The position numbers were made by a program, and so were the translations under genes. The notes under the pieces are model-generated. The model saw only the letters and a program-made list of their open reading frames with translations. It was not told where the DNA came from and searched no databases. A stretch of 64,000 nucleotides of DNA, from NCBI RefSeq assembly GCF_010634855.1, contig NZ_MWLQ01000026.1, forward strand, positions 62,001 through 126,000. The letters are read 5' to 3'. How positions within the stretch are numbered: the first letter of the stretch is position 1; the number at the start of each line of letters is the position of its first letter. Below, in pieces: positions 52,864-60,347 of this stretch. Source of the stretch: Microbacterium sp. B35-30 (GTDB taxonomy: Bacteria; Actinomycetota; Actinomycetes; Actinomycetales; Microbacteriaceae).

Positions 52864-52911
52864 TGGGTGTGCTTTAATGAGCGCACGGGCCGACGACGAA
52901 CCGGAGGACAC

Positions 52912-53685
52912 ATGGCTGCTGACAAGGGCGCGAACCAGAGCGTGGAGAAGGCGATCTCCGTGCTCGAGTCGTTCGCCAGCGGCGAGCCGATGCGCGTGGG
53001 CGATGTGGCCCGCGCGGCCGGCATCGGCCAGTCGACCGCCTCCCGCCTGCTCGCCACCCTGGAGGCGGGCGGCCTGGTCGAGCGCGATGCGCAGACGACG
53101 CTCTACTTCCTGGGTTCAGAGCTGCTGACGCTGGCGGGCATCGCCATCAACCAGAATCGCGTCCATCGGGTCGGTCGTCAGATCGCCCAGGGGCTTGCCG
53201 GCAAGCTCGGTCTCGGCGTCAATCTCGCGCTGTTGCGCGGCGCCGAACTCATCTACCTCTGCAACTTCGAGGGTCCGCTCTCGCCCAAGTCGCACACCCT
53301 CATGGGGCAGCGGGTGCCGCTGCACGCCACGAGCATCGGGAAGTCGACGCTCGTCGGCACATCGCGAGACTCCCGTCACGCCCTGCTCCGCGAGCTCGTC
53401 GGCTACACCGAGGCGACCATCACCACTCACGAGGCCCTCGACCGGGAGGTCGCCCTGATCGCCCGCCGGGGATACGCCACCGAGGTCGAGGAGTTCGTGC
53501 TCGGCCGGGCGTCGGTCGCGGCGCCGATCCTCGACCAGTCCGGACGCATCGTGGCCGCGGTATCGATCTCGGGGCCGCGATCCACCATCGATCTCGAGAC
53601 CCGTGAGGCGGAGCTCGGCCGGATCGTCATCGAGACCGCGGACCGCATCAGCTCCGGCCTCGGGTACCAGGGCCCCGCCGGCTGA
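52912..53685 (+). CDS. IclR family transcriptional regulator
   Basis: A 257-residue IclR regulator. The winged helix spans about residues 10-75 (VEKAISVLESFASGEPMRVG, IGQSTASRLLATLEAGGLVE), followed by the effector domain with VPLHATSIGKSTLVG and a C-terminal APILDQSGRIVAAVSISGP. Such regulators usually sense a small carboxylate or sugar acid. GGAGG precedes the ATG at 52912; an in-frame ATG at 52819 would start inside an operator-like repeat and is rejected. It is divergent from the polysaccharide operon, which it is likely to control. Confidence 0.88.
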   Translation: MAADKGANQSVEKAISVLESFASGEPMRVGDVARAAGIGQSTASRLLATLEAGGLVERDAQTTLYFLGSELLTLAGIAINQNRVHRVGRQIAQGLAGKLGLGVNLALLRGAELIYLCNFEGPLSPKSHTLMGQRVPLHATSIGKSTLVGTSRDSRHALLRELVGYTEATITTHEALDREVALIARRGYATEVEEFVLGRASVAAPILDQSGRIVAAVSISGPRSTIDLETREAELGRIVIETADRISSGLGYQGPAG

Positions 53686-53730
53686 GTCCCGCCCGATCCC
53701 GGTGTCGCCGACCGGGCGTACATTGAACCA

Positions 53731-54435
53731 ATGCGCGCCGAACCGACCACCCGGAGCGCGCGGGCACAACTCGCCGCTCTCGCCGATCCCGCCGGCGACC
53801 GCCGACCGTTGATCGACCTGCCGCCGGAGCCCCGCGCCCGGCCGGCCGCGGTGCTCATGCTCTTCGGTGTGCTCGACGCGTTCCCGAGCGGCCACGACGC
53901 CGAGGCGCAGGCGGTGTCGCGCGATCTCGACGTGCTGCTCCTCTCGCGAGCGACCACGCTGCGGGCGCATCCCGGGCAGGTCGCCTTTCCCGGTGGGCGC
54001 GTCGACCCCGGAGACGACGGCCCGGTCTCGGCCGCGCTCCGCGAAGCCCGCGAAGAGACCGGCCTCGATCCTGCAGGCGTCGACGTGCTCGGCGAGCTCA
54101 CCGACATCTCTCTCGCGTTCTCGCAGCACCTCGTGACGCCGGTGCTGGGTTGGTGGCGGCATCCGTCTCCCGTCCGCGTCGTCGACGAAGCCGAGTCTGC
54201 CGCCGTGTTCCGGGCACCCGTCGCCGACCTGCTGAACCCCGCCAACCGCGGCGTGACGGTGATCCGCCGCGACGGGCGGGAATGGCGCGGCCCGGGATTC
54301 CTCGTGCGGCATGCGACGGGGGAGCACCTCGTCTGGGGTTTCACCGGAATGGTGCTGGACGGGCTGTTCGACCGCCTCGGGTGGAGCGAGCCGTGGGACG
54401 ACACCCGCGAGCTGCCCCTCGTGCTCCCTGGATGA
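53731..54435 (+). CDS. CoA pyrophosphatase-type Nudix hydrolase
   Basis: A 234-residue Nudix protein. The NuCoA motif is TLRAHPGQVAFPGG, followed by the Nudix box ALREAREETGLD. The usual first Glu of the box is Asp (GGRVDPGDD), a small deviation. Known relatives hydrolyse coenzyme A to 4'-phosphopantetheine. About 40 polar residues precede the core. TACATT at 53719-53724 lies six bases before the ATG, so the mRNA may be leaderless. Confidence 0.85.
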   Translation: MRAEPTTRSARAQLAALADPAGDRRPLIDLPPEPRARPAAVLMLFGVLDAFPSGHDAEAQAVSRDLDVLLLSRATTLRAHPGQVAFPGGRVDPGDDGPVSAALREAREETGLDPAGVDVLGELTDISLAFSQHLVTPVLGWWRHPSPVRVVDEAESAAVFRAPVADLLNPANRGVTVIRRDGREWRGPGFLVRHATGEHLVWGFTGMVLDGLFDRLGWSEPWDDTRELPLVLPG

Positions 54436-54444
54436 GGGCGCGGG

Positions 54445-55020
54445 TCAGCGGTACCGGTAGTGCTGCGCGCTCGTGTTGACCCAGGCGATGAAGCGCCGGG
54501 CCTCCGTCTCGTGCGCGGTGGGATAAGGCGCGACCCAGACCTGCGCACCCCCGATCACCACGTGCGGCGCCATGCGGTTGATCGCACGGTTGATGGTGCG
54601 GGGCGTGATGGGCCCGGCTGCGCCGAACATGCGCCGCTCGACGGCCGCTCGCGTGAAGGCGGGACGCCGCAGCAGCGCATCGCCGGAGTCGACGGATGCC
54701 TCGACCTCGGCGACCGGCTGGCTCAGGTCGCCGAAGTGGATCCACCGCCCATCGATGACGATGCCGGCGAAGTCCTGCTCCTGACCGCTGTAGCGCACAT
54801 CGGCCGTCCAGCGGCGTCCGTCCCACCACCGCGTGCGTCCGCGCTGGTCGTCGTACCAGCCGGGCAGCGCGGGGCCGGCCGCGGCGGGCCCGGCATCCGT
54901 CCGCAATTCGATGTCGGGCGCGCGCAGATCGATGTACTGCTCGGTCCAGTGCGTGCCGTCCCACCAGCGCTGCTTGCCCGAGCCGTCGTCGTACCACCCG
55001 GGTGCGGGTTGCGTCGCCAT
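54445..55020 (-). CDS. DUF2510 repeat protein, unknown function
   Basis: A 191-residue protein with two DUF2510 motifs: APGWYDDGSGKQRWWDGTHW (about 6-25) and LPGWYDDQRGRTRWWDGRRW (about 52-71). Such motifs are small beta-strand elements found at the ends of actinobacterial proteins and have unknown function. The rest is helical with a C-terminal TAHETEARRFIAWVN. There is no signal or membrane helix. TACTCT at 55027-55032 lies six bases before the ATG, so it is probably leaderless. It is tail-to-tail with the Nudix gene. Confidence 0.8.
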   Translation of the reverse strand: MATQPAPGWYDDGSGKQRWWDGTHWTEQYIDLRAPDIELRTDAGPAAAGPALPGWYDDQRGRTRWWDGRRWTADVRYSGQEQDFAGIVIDGRWIHFGDLSQPVAEVEASVDSGDALLRRPAFTRAAVERRMFGAAGPITPRTINRAINRMAPHVVIGGAQVWVAPYPTAHETEARRFIAWVNTSAQHYRYR

Positions 55021-55093
55021 GAACCGAGAGTAGTTCGTGACACCGAAGCTCGGCGAGCGGCCTCGAGGCGCCGGGGCACGCCAGACTGGACCC

Positions 55094-55495
55094 ATGCCTT
55101 CCGTCGACGACATCCTCCCCGCTGACCGACGCCATCTCCTCGATCTCCCGGTGTATGCGCACCTCGGAACCGTCCGGCCCGACGACACCGTGCAGGTGAA
55201 CCCCATGTGGTTCGAGTTCGACGGCGAGCACGTCAGGTTCACGCACACGAACTACCGGCAGAAGTACCGCAACCTCCAGCACAACCCGTCGATGTCGCTG
55301 TCGATGGTCGACCCCGAGCACCCCTTCCACTACCTGGAGGTCGCCGGCCGGCTGGTAGAGGTCGTCCCCGACCCGGAGGGCGCGTTCTACGTGCGACTCC
55401 AGAACCGCTACGGCAACCCGAGCCAGACGCCGCCACGCGACAAGGCGGACCGCGTGATCCTCGTCATGTCGATCGAGCGCGCGACGAAGCAGTAG
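55094..55495 (+). CDS. PPOX-class FMN/F420-binding split-barrel protein
   Basis: A 133-residue single-domain split-barrel protein of the pyridoxamine-5'-phosphate-oxidase superfamily. VYAHLGTVRPDDTVQVNPMW and LQHNPSMSLSMVDPEHPF carry the cofactor-contacting strands, and YLEVAGRLVEVVPDPEG the dimer strand. Relatives in Actinobacteria use F420 or FMN in reductions; which cofactor is not clear here. A CAGACT hexamer lies six bases before the ATG, consistent with leaderless transcription. Confidence 0.83.
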   Translation: MPSVDDILPADRRHLLDLPVYAHLGTVRPDDTVQVNPMWFEFDGEHVRFTHTNYRQKYRNLQHNPSMSLSMVDPEHPFHYLEVAGRLVEVVPDPEGAFYVRLQNRYGNPSQTPPRDKADRVILVMSIERATKQ

Positions 55496-55572
55496 CGACG
55501 AGGCGGTAGCGACGAGGCAGCAGCGGATCAGCCGCGGTTCCCGGCGGCCCCGTAACCGGATAGCATCGTCCG

Positions 55573-56559
55573 GTGTCGACGAAGACCCCACCCGAACCCT
55601 TCCACCCCGACCTGGCCGCCGCGAGATGGCTGCCGCTCTTCAGTGCCGGACCGCGCACTCTGTGGATGTTCCGGCTGACGCCACCCGGCATCCAGCCGGA
55701 ACCCGACGTCGACGTCTCGACGGTGCCTTTCCGCACGCCTGCCGGCGAACGGCCGTACCGGGTCTTCCGGCCGCGGCAGGCGCCTGACTCAGCAGCGGCA
55801 GCACCGTTGCCGGCGCTGTTCTGGATCCACGGTGGCGGACTGATCCTCGGTACGCCGCAGCAGGACGACGGCACCAACCTCGCCCTCGCGCGCGACCTCG
55901 GGATCGCCGTGTTCTCGGCGTCCTACCGCCTCGCCCCCGAGCATCCGGCACCCGCGGCGCTCGACGACCTCGTCGCCGGGTTCCGCGAGGTCGTCGCTCG
56001 TGCCGCCGAATTCGGCATCGACCCGAGCCGCATCGCCGTCGGGGGTGCGAGCGCCGGGGGCGGCCTGGCTGCGGCGCTCGCGCAGCGGCTGCATGACGAG
56101 GGAGGCCCACAGCCGGTGTTCCAGCTGCTGGCCTATCCGATGCTCGATGACCGCACCGTGCTGCGCGACGACATCGACACGCGCCACCTGCGCATGTGGT
56201 CACCGGCGAGCAACCGGTTCGCGTGGTCGGCCTATCTCGGCGCGGACGCCGGTGCGGCGGACGATGCTGCGGGTGCCGGCATCCGCTCGTCCGTCGTTCC
56301 CGCGCGGCGCGACGACCTGAGCGGGCTGCCTCCGGCGTGGATCGGGGTCGGCACGCTCGACCTCTTCCACGACGAGGATGCCACGTACGCGAATCGCCTG
56401 GTCGCGGCCGGTGTGCCGTGCGAGCTCTCCCTCGTGCCCGGGGCGTTCCACGGCTTCGACGCGGTGTTCCGCAAGGCGGGGGTGTCCCGGGCGTTCCACG
56501 CAGAATGGGCGCGCGTGCTGCGCGGCGCATTCCAGCTCGAGACGGAGACCGCCGGCTGA
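55573..56559 (+). CDS. Hormone-sensitive-lipase-type alpha/beta hydrolase
   Basis: A 328-residue alpha/beta hydrolase of the HSL/esterase family IV group. The oxyanion motif is HGGGL, the nucleophile elbow GGASAGGGL, the Asp region GVGTLDLFHDE and the His is in GAFHGFDAV. It probably hydrolyses short-chain esters in the cytoplasm. TAGCAT at 55561-55566 lies six bases before the GTG start, so the mRNA is probably leaderless. Confidence 0.87.
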   Translation: MSTKTPPEPFHPDLAAARWLPLFSAGPRTLWMFRLTPPGIQPEPDVDVSTVPFRTPAGERPYRVFRPRQAPDSAAAAPLPALFWIHGGGLILGTPQQDDGTNLALARDLGIAVFSASYRLAPEHPAPAALDDLVAGFREVVARAAEFGIDPSRIAVGGASAGGGLAAALAQRLHDEGGPQPVFQLLAYPMLDDRTVLRDDIDTRHLRMWSPASNRFAWSAYLGADAGAADDAAGAGIRSSVVPARRDDLSGLPPAWIGVGTLDLFHDEDATYANRLVAAGVPCELSLVPGAFHGFDAVFRKAGVSRAFHAEWARVLRGAFQLETETAG

Positions 56560-56644
56560 CGTCGCGGCCGTTCAGGCGCACGACCTGACTGCATCTCCCC
56601 GTCGGTCGATGCGTCAGGAAGCCTGGCCGGGCTACGGTCGGGGG

Positions 56645-57730
56645 ATGACCCCGCATCGGCTCACCCGCGACCAGGCGCGCCGTATCGTGGTGCGCGCGCA
56701 GCTGCTCGATGCCGAGCGGCCTGGTGACGTCGTCGAGGTCGCCGAGCAGCTGGGGTACATCAAGATCGACCCCACCGCGACGATCGCGCCGTGCGAGCAG
56801 ACCGTGCTGTGGTCGCGCATCGGCTGGTCGTACGAGCCGGGTCAGCTGCGCAAGGTCGTCGAGGACGACCGTCTGCTGTTCGAGTTCGACGGCACCTTCC
56901 GCCCCATGAGCGTGCTGCCGCTGATGCTCCCGGGCATGCGGCAGTGGCCGCAGCGCGAGAGCAGCCGGCAGTGGCTCGAGGCGAATGCGGGGTTCCGCGC
57001 CGACGTCCTCGCCCGACTGCGCGCCGAGGGGCCCCTGCTCGCGAGCGACATCCCCGACACCGCGCAGGTGAGCCGGGCACCCGACGGCTGGTCCGGTGCG
57101 AACCAAGTGCCGCACATGCTCGACTTCCTGCTGCGCCAGGGCGAGGTGGCCATCGTCGGACGCGAGGGTCGCCGCCGCCGGTGGGATCTCGCCGAGCGCG
57201 TCTACCCGCGGAACATGCCCGAGTACGACGACGAGGAGGCCGCCCGGCTGCTCGCGGAGCGCCGCCTGCAGTCGGCCGGGCTGGCCAAGCCGCACTGGTA
57301 CTGGAGCGGCGTCGCGAAAGACACCGGGGAGCCTGGCGTCGTCGAGGGCAGCACGACGGCGTACCGCGTCGATCCCGAGGCGCTCTCTGCGCTCGACGAC
57401 GACTCCGGCGGGCGGGTGGCGTTCCTCAACCCCTACGACAGCCTGCTGTTCGATCGTCGACGCCTCGAGGAGCTGTTCGAGTTCACCTACGTGCTCGAGC
57501 AGTTCAAGCCGAAGGCGCAGCGCCGGTACGGCTTCTTCGCCCATCCGATCCTGATGGGCGATCGCTTCGTCGGGATGCTCGACGCCGAGGTCGACCGCGA
57601 ACGCGAAGTGCTCAAGGTGAACGCGGTGCACGAGTTCCTGCCCCTCGAGCCGGAGGAGTCCGACATGGTGCGCGCCGAGATCGCCGAGCTGGCCGAGTGG
57701 CTCGGCGTATCGGTGACCGGACTGCCCTGA
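56645..57730 (+). CDS. HTH_42 winged-helix protein, AlkZ/YcaQ-like
   Basis: A 361-residue protein of the HTH_42 (winged-helix, crosslink-repair) family. YcaQ and AlkZ in this family are DNA glycosylases that unhook interstrand crosslinks. Three winged-helix units are expected; ALLRAEGPLL-type and DVVEVAEQLGYIKIDP are visible. At the position of the catalytic Gln of QxQ or QxD members this protein reads Lys-Ile-Asp (YIKIDPT), so activity may differ. TACGGT at 56633-56638 lies six bases before the ATG, suggesting a leaderless mRNA. It starts about 85 bases after the esterase gene. Confidence 0.8.
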   Translation: MTPHRLTRDQARRIVVRAQLLDAERPGDVVEVAEQLGYIKIDPTATIAPCEQTVLWSRIGWSYEPGQLRKVVEDDRLLFEFDGTFRPMSVLPLMLPGMRQWPQRESSRQWLEANAGFRADVLARLRAEGPLLASDIPDTAQVSRAPDGWSGANQVPHMLDFLLRQGEVAIVGREGRRRRWDLAERVYPRNMPEYDDEEAARLLAERRLQSAGLAKPHWYWSGVAKDTGEPGVVEGSTTAYRVDPEALSALDDDSGGRVAFLNPYDSLLFDRRRLEELFEFTYVLEQFKPKAQRRYGFFAHPILMGDRFVGMLDAEVDREREVLKVNAVHEFLPLEPEESDMVRAEIAELAEWLGVSVTGLP

Positions 57731-57823
57731 ACAGGACGGATGCCGCCCCGCGGCGGCGAGCGGCAGACGCGGCGCGGGGGCGAGAGGTGCGGCTGCCGTC
57801 GCCCTCTCGGTACGCTCGAAGAC

Positions 57824-58333
57824 GTGACTCCTCGTACGCTCGCCGGTGGCGCCATCCTTCGTGAGGCCCGCTCGGGTGACGAGCCGGGGATCCTGGCATG
57901 CATTCGTGCGCTCGCCGTGTACGAGCGCGAGCCGGACGCTGTCGAGAACACGGTGGGCGCCCTCGAGGCTGCGCTGTTCGGCGACGAGCCGCGGGTCTTC
58001 GCCCACGTCGTCGAGCGGGACGGCGAGATCGTGGGCATCGCGATCTGGTTCGTGACCTACTCCACGTGGACCGGGCGGCACGGCTTGTGGCTCGAGGACC
58101 TCTTCGTCGACCAGCACCAGCGCGCCTTCGGCTACGGCAAGTCGCTGCTCGCGTCGCTGGCGGCCGTGTGCGTCGAGCGCGGATACTCGCGCTTCGAATG
58201 GACCGTGCTCGACTGGAACGAGCCGGCGATCGGCTTCTACCGCTCGATCGCCGCCGAGCCGATGGGCGACTGGACGACGCAGCGTGTCACCGGCGAAGCG
58301 CTCGCCGCACTCGCGGCGACGCTCGACGCCTGA
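57824..58333 (+). CDS. GNAT family N-acetyltransferase, diamine-acetyltransferase-like
   Basis: A 169-residue GNAT acetyltransferase. QRAFGYGKSLL is the acetyl-CoA pyrophosphate loop, and FEWTVLDWNEPAIGFYRSI is the C-terminal motif of spermidine/spermine acetyltransferase-like enzymes. It probably acetylates a polyamine or a similar amine. GTG at 57824 with TACGCT at 57811-57816, seven bases upstream, suggests a leaderless mRNA; longer starts at 57740 add unconserved residues. Confidence 0.85.
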   Translation: MTPRTLAGGAILREARSGDEPGILACIRALAVYEREPDAVENTVGALEAALFGDEPRVFAHVVERDGEIVGIAIWFVTYSTWTGRHGLWLEDLFVDQHQRAFGYGKSLLASLAAVCVERGYSRFEWTVLDWNEPAIGFYRSIAAEPMGDWTTQRVTGEALAALAATLDA

Positions 58334-58351
58334 CCGGCGCGCGTCAGTCGG

Positions 58352-58693
58352 TCACGGCACGCGGTTCGACACGGTCAGCAGGACGACCGAGTCCTCGAGC
58401 GCGGCGAGGCTGTGACGTTGCGGCGGCACGGTCAGGTGATCACCGGATGCCCCTTCCCACGCATCGTCGCCGGTGATCAGACGCACGTGGCCCTGGAGCA
58501 CCTGCAACGTGGCCTCGTGCGGGCTGTCGTGCTCGGAGAGTTCGTGCCCGGCGAGGAGTGCGATCACGGTCTCCCGAAGGGCGTTCTCGTGGCCGCCGCG
58601 GATGGTCCGCGCCGCGCGGCCGCTGGACGCCACTCGCGCCTTCGCCATGAGGTCGTCGATCAGGTCGGCCAGATCCGTGCTGTGCATCGTCAT
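58352..58693 (-). CDS. Small cupin-domain protein
   Basis: A 113-residue single-cupin protein. AGHELSEHDSPHEATLQVLQG is the first metal-binding motif and DDAWEGASGDHLTVPPQRHS the second. GGAGG lies close before the ATG, with TAGACT further upstream. Small cupins of this form bind a metal and a small ligand; no enzyme activity can be assigned. It is single and convergent with the GNAT gene. Confidence 0.83.
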   Translation of the reverse strand: MTMHSTDLADLIDDLMAKARVASSGRAARTIRGGHENALRETVIALLAGHELSEHDSPHEATLQVLQGHVRLITGDDAWEGASGDHLTVPPQRHSLAALEDSVVLLTVSNRVP

Positions 58694-58765
58694 GCCTCCA
58701 TCGCCTCGGATGGCCGGAGTCTACCGGTGCGGATCGTCCCAATGACAGGGAACCGACGGAGCGGC

Positions 58766-59089
58766 TCAGCCGAGCATCTCGGATCCGCCGTCGTCGGGCG
58801 GCTCGGCGACGACCTGCAGCCCGACCGGCGAGTTGGCCGTGCGCATCAGCGCCTCGAGCCAGGTGCGGTTGATCTTGGCCGTCCGGCCGCCGTAGTAGGT
58901 GAAGACCAGGCTCGCAGCCGCGTGCACCCAGACAGTCGTCCGTCCGCCGCCCGTGCTGACGTCACCGTGCCACGTGAAGTAGAACGGCTCATTCCGGCGG
59001 AGCTTCGTGCCGATGGCGACCTGGACGTGCGAGAGCACGCGATCGTCGAACTCCGTGCGGACGCCGCCCTCGTAGATGAACTTGCCCAC
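58766..59089 (-). CDS. DUF7882-type protein, unknown function
   Basis: A 107-residue protein. VGKFIYEGGVRTEFDDRVLS is the invariant opening of a short family found in Microbacteriaceae (DUF7882 type), with HVQVAIGTKLRRNEPFYFTW and VWVHAAASLVFTYYGG following. Length is close to the usual 100. GAAGGAGG lies before the GTG at 59089. The function is unknown; its presence supports the taxonomic placement. Confidence 0.83.
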   Translation of the reverse strand: MGKFIYEGGVRTEFDDRVLSHVQVAIGTKLRRNEPFYFTWHGDVSTGGGRTTVWVHAAASLVFTYYGGRTAKINRTWLEALMRTANSPVGLQVVAEPPDDGGSEMLG

Positions 59090-59223
59090 GTGCCTCCTTC
59101 GGCGAGCGGCGTGCCCGCTCCAAGAGACTCTGCGACAGCCCGGTCGACGCCGGCTCCCCGCGGACCGCCCTGCGAAAGCGGAGCACGGAAAGCGAAACCT
59201 CACGCGGCCGCCGTGGAGGGACT

Positions 59224-60192
59224 TCAGCCGCCGTGCAGTGTCTGCCGCGGCGACCTCCCGTACGCGTCGCGGTAGTGCTTGGCGAAGCGCGAGGCGCTCG
59301 CGAAGCCCCAGCGCCGCGCGACCTCCGACACGCTCGCGGGCTTCGCGTGCTGCAGTTCGGCATGCGCCCCGGCCAGCCGTTCACGGCGGAGGTACTCCGT
59401 GGGCGTCTGATCGAGGGCGCGACGGAAGGCGTACTGGAGTCCCCTCGACGAGATCCCGGATGCCGCGGCGACGTCATCGATCGTGATCGGCTCGTGCGCG
59501 TGCTGCTCCATGTAGGCGATGGCCCGCCGGACGCTCCGCGGGGCGGCACCCCGCTGGGACGAGCGTTCGAGGGCGGCGCCGAAGGCGGGTGAGAACGCCG
59601 CGAGGGTGGCGTGCAGCGCGTGGCGCCGCAGCTCCACCTCGATCATCGGAGTGCTGAGCCCCGGCACGAAGAACGACCCGGCGACGTGCTGGAACACGCG
59701 CTCCCAGTGCGCGGCGAGGTCCCGGTCGATCGGAGCGGAGCTCGTCGTCGCAGCGCGCAGCGTGAAGCGGTCGTCGCCGGCCAGACGCCGTGCCTCCTCC
59801 TCGGCCGAGGCACGGTCGAACACGAACGCGCGCACGTCGGCGCGCGTGTGCCAGCGCGCACTCGTCGGCCCGTCCAGCGCGAGCCACGGCAGCCCGGCAT
59901 TCAGATCGCCGCGGGGTGTTCCCACCCAGCCGCCGCGGGAGGCCACACGACAGCCCATCAGCTGACCGTCCGGTTCGATGGCGGACTGCACCGAAGCGTT
60001 CAGCCGGTACTTCACGACTGAGAAGCCGGGTGTCGCGGCGGACGTCCACGAGAACGCGAACGTGCGAGGATCCACTCGCTGCAGGGCGGCCGAAGGCACG
60101 AACTGGCGCCACGTCGACTCGACATCACCCACGTCCCGCGACGCGAGCGTCAACACTTCGCCCAACTGCCCCTCCCGGCATCCCGGGCACAT
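59224..60192 (-). CDS. AraC family transcriptional regulator
   Basis: A 322-residue AraC regulator with an AraC-binding-like cupin domain in residues about 20-200 and the DNA-binding double helix-turn-helix near 225-320, including ITIDDVAAASGISSRGLQYA and GFASASRFAKHYRDAYGRSP. It probably activates an unidentified target in response to a ligand. The upstream region contains TAGAGT (60214-60219) and a 17-base palindrome. It is divergent from the Na+/H+ antiporter gene, which may be a target. Confidence 0.87.
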   Translation of the reverse strand: MCPGCREGQLGEVLTLASRDVGDVESTWRQFVPSAALQRVDPRTFAFSWTSAATPGFSVVKYRLNASVQSAIEPDGQLMGCRVASRGGWVGTPRGDLNAGLPWLALDGPTSARWHTRADVRAFVFDRASAEEEARRLAGDDRFTLRAATTSSAPIDRDLAAHWERVFQHVAGSFFVPGLSTPMIEVELRRHALHATLAAFSPAFGAALERSSQRGAAPRSVRRAIAYMEQHAHEPITIDDVAAASGISSRGLQYAFRRALDQTPTEYLRRERLAGAHAELQHAKPASVSEVARRWGFASASRFAKHYRDAYGRSPRQTLHGG

Positions 60193-60198
60193 GTCGCC

Positions 60199-60215
60199 GT
60201 GTCCGGTCCGGACAC
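60199..60215. promoter_or_regulatory. 17-base palindrome in AraC/antiporter gap
   Basis: GTGTCCGG, a central base and CCGGACAC form a perfect 8-base inverted repeat. It overlaps a TAGAGT hexamer on the minus strand, which would make it a transcription-start-proximal operator of the AraC gene. It lies about 130 bases before the antiporter start. A regulator of either gene could bind here. Confidence 0.5.
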
Positions 60216-60347
60216 TCTAACCTGCGCGCGCGGGACGACCGGAATCACCCTGAGCACGCAGCGGCAGACGCGACGCCGGGCCGCGGCATCCGGGAATCCT
60301 GTTGCTCCCGGTGCGGTTGGATGATCATTGCACCGAAGGGAGCCCGC

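Noticed and set aside
55640..58117. An 825-codon minus-strand ORF opposite three genes
   Set aside because: Shadow frame over an esterase, an AlkZ-like and a GNAT gene, all with strong motifs.
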